The notes under the pieces were generated by a model. It searched no databases and was not told the DNA's origin. It saw nothing but the letters and a program-made list of their open reading frames with translations. The position numbers and the translations under genes are program-made. This document shows positions 31,274 to 32,479 of a DNA stretch of 32,479 nt, in pieces. The stretch is from CAZFMJ01 sp964520045 (lineage in GTDB: Bacteria; Elusimicrobiota; Elusimicrobia; Elusimicrobiales; CAZFMJ01): assembly GCA_964520045.1 (NCBI GenBank), contig CAZFMJ010000030.1, forward strand, positions 1 through 32,479, in the 5' to 3' direction. The stretch's first letter is position 1, and every line of letters starts with the position of its first letter.

Positions 31274-32383
31274 ATGGAAAATGATGTTGTCTGGATCAAA
31301 TTTGACGTGATGGAAAGCTTTATGAAAGATGTGTTTATAAAGCTCGGGGTGCCCGAAAAAGACGCCGGGATATGCGCGGACGCGCTGATAACATCCGATA
31401 AGCGAGGCATTGATTCTCACGGCACGGCAAGAATGAAGACCATTTACTACGACAGGATCCGCGGCGGCATACAATTTCCTGCCGCAAAATTTGAAATAGT
31501 CAGGCAGGGCCCGACAAGCGCCGTAATAGACGGACACGACGGCATGGGACACGTAATAGCCTATAATGCCATGAACCTCTGCCTGAAAAAGGCGAAAAAA
31601 TACGGCATGGCCATGACCGCCGTCAGAAATTCCACCCACTACGGCATAGCCGGCTATTACGCGCTCATGGCTGTAAACGCCGGAATGATAGGAATAACTG
31701 GCACCAATGCCCGGCCGTCCGTGGCGCCGACATTCGGGGTTGAAAACATGCTGGGCACAAATCCCCTCACTTTTGGAATGCCGACGGACGAAGACTTTCC
31801 TTTTGTCCTGGACTGCGCCACATCGCTGACGCAGCGCGGCAAAATAGAAGTATATGCCCGGGCCGGCAAAAACACGCCGGAAGGCTGGGTCATAGATGAA
31901 ACCGGCCGCACAATAACAGATTCCCGCCAAATACTCAAGGACCTTGTCACCGGCTCCGCGGCGCTGACTCCGCTTGGCGGAATAGGCGAAGAAACGGCGG
32001 GCTATAAAGGCTACGGTTATTGCACCGTGGTAGAGATACTTTCCTCGGCGCTTCAGGGAGGAAGCTTTTTAAAAATGCTGCTGGGTTTTCAGGACGGCAA
32101 AAAAACGCCGTATCATCTGGGGCATTTTTTTATCGCAATTAATATAGAAGCCTTCTGCGGTCTGCCTGAATTTAAAAAAACCACCGGAGATATACTGCGC
32201 CAGCTGAGAGCGTCGGCAAAAATGCCGGATCAGAAGCGCATTTACACCGCGGGCGAAAAAGAGCATCTTGCCTGGCTTGAAAGAAAAGACAAAGGCGTGC
32301 CTGTCAATAAAGAACTGCAGAAAGAAATAATAGCGATGCGGGACGAGACGGGACTCACTGAAAAATACAATTTCCCTTTTTGA
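31274..32383 (+). CDS. malate/L-lactate dehydrogenase family (Ldh_2) oxidoreductase
   Basis: A 369-residue NAD(P)-dependent oxidoreductase of the Ldh_2 family (MDH/ureidoglycolate/sulfolactate-type), unrelated to classical Rossmann malate dehydrogenases. Conserved blocks in order: DKRGIDSHGTARM with catalytic H49, VRNSTHYGIAGYYALMA, TNARPSVAPTFGVENMLGTNPLTFG, PFVLDCATSLTQRGKIEVYARAG and GYKGYGYCTVVEILSSALQGG. Length is as expected. It is the only plus-strand gene and is divergent from the winged-helix regulator. Family members reduce 2-keto acids or oxidise 2-hydroxy acids; the real substrate is not determinable. About 96 bases follow to the window end. Confidence 0.92.
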   Translation: MENDVVWIKFDVMESFMKDVFIKLGVPEKDAGICADALITSDKRGIDSHGTARMKTIYYDRIRGGIQFPAAKFEIVRQGPTSAVIDGHDGMGHVIAYNAMNLCLKKAKKYGMAMTAVRNSTHYGIAGYYALMAVNAGMIGITGTNARPSVAPTFGVENMLGTNPLTFGMPTDEDFPFVLDCATSLTQRGKIEVYARAGKNTPEGWVIDETGRTITDSRQILKDLVTGSAALTPLGGIGEETAGYKGYGYCTVVEILSSALQGGSFLKMLLGFQDGKKTPYHLGHFFIAINIEAFCGLPEFKKTTGDILRQLRASAKMPDQKRIYTAGEKEHLAWLERKDKGVPVNKELQKEIIAMRDETGLTEKYNFPF

Positions 32384-32435
32384 TATTTAAAGTAACCACC
32401 CAGCTATTAAAACATTGGAACGCCGATAACGCTGC

Positions 32436-32467
32436 CCCAAACTATCCTTACAAGCAGTGAGTTTGGG
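32436..32467. repeat. imperfect hairpin, 7-bp arms, edge of window
   Basis: CCCAAAC (32436-32442) pairs with GTTTGGG (32461-32467) across an 18-nt loop, downstream of the Ldh_2 gene. It could be a weak terminator-like or mobile-repeat end, but there is no following T tract. Confidence 0.35.
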
Positions 32468-32476
32468 ACTGTCCCA
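32464..32476. repeat. 13-bp perfect palindrome at the window edge
   Basis: TGGGAC-T-GTCCCA, a short perfect inverted repeat 3 bases from the end of the window and sharing bases with the preceding hairpin. Similar GGGACTGTCCC-type palindromes occur as dispersed repeats in many environmental genomes, so the window may stop at such an element. Confidence 0.4.
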
Positions 32477-32479
32477 TTC

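Noticed and set aside
31253..31930. Minus-strand frame of 225 codons across the Ldh_2 gene
   Set aside because: It is antisense to a well-supported Ldh_2 family gene and has no recognisable motif.

Overview
This is a draft-assembly piece of a bacterial chromosome: an N run inside one gene marks a scaffold join. The base composition is moderate and slightly AT-rich by eye. Housekeeping genes (argS, rsfS, pilT, nadD fused to an HD domain, a LytR_C membrane protein) sit directly next to a large surface-polysaccharide locus. Gene style and content suggest an uncultured, probably Gram-negative-type lineage such as Elusimicrobiota, Omnitrophota or a similar deep phylum. That placement is a weak inference, because no rRNA or clear marker phylogeny is available here.

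Layout. Everything from about 31.1 kb down to base 5 is on the minus strand, and the gaps between consecutive genes are mostly under 35 bp. Transcription appears to start at a good promoter with a perfect 25-bp palindromic operator, just before a small winged-helix regulator (30607-31146). Downstream come the housekeeping genes: nadD-HD, LytR_C, pilT, a cyclic-nucleotide-binding protein, rsfS and argS (30583-24293). After only 27 bp the polysaccharide locus begins (24265 down to 5). The only plus-strand gene is a malate/L-lactate dehydrogenase-family oxidoreductase (31274-32383), divergent from the regulator. I found no rRNA, tRNA, CRISPR array or transposase.

How the polysaccharide genes may work together (inference). 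The first block, in transcription order, is a precursor module: NAD-sugar epimerase, cytidylyltransferase-PfkB kinase fusion in inverted HldE order, second epimerase, split transketolase, zinc alcohol dehydrogenase and HAD phosphatase. It looks suited to making and activating an unusual ketose-, heptose- or alditol-type unit. Next come a MurJ-family flippase, a sugar kinase-like APH protein, a 4,6-dehydratase-like SDR and a methyltransferase. A tailoring block follows: two TylC3/NovU-like C-methyltransferase family proteins (one with a degraded SAM-binding motif and an 11-G homopolymer in its coding sequence), a WbuC-like cupin, an SDR, and two radical-SAM proteins with B12-binding-like N-termini around a sugar reductase. 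The last block is assembly: GT2, GT4, a multi-pass GT39/ArnT-like transferase paired with a polyprenyl-phosphate-sugar synthase-like GT2, and a methyltransferase. No Wzy polymerase or initiating sugar-1-phosphate transferase is visible, so the locus probably continues past base 1.

The points most worth a second look are the poly-G tract, the degenerate methyltransferase, the inverted HldE/transketolase/ADH module, the two radical-SAM proteins, the argS with an altered HIGH motif, and the operator upstream of the regulator.
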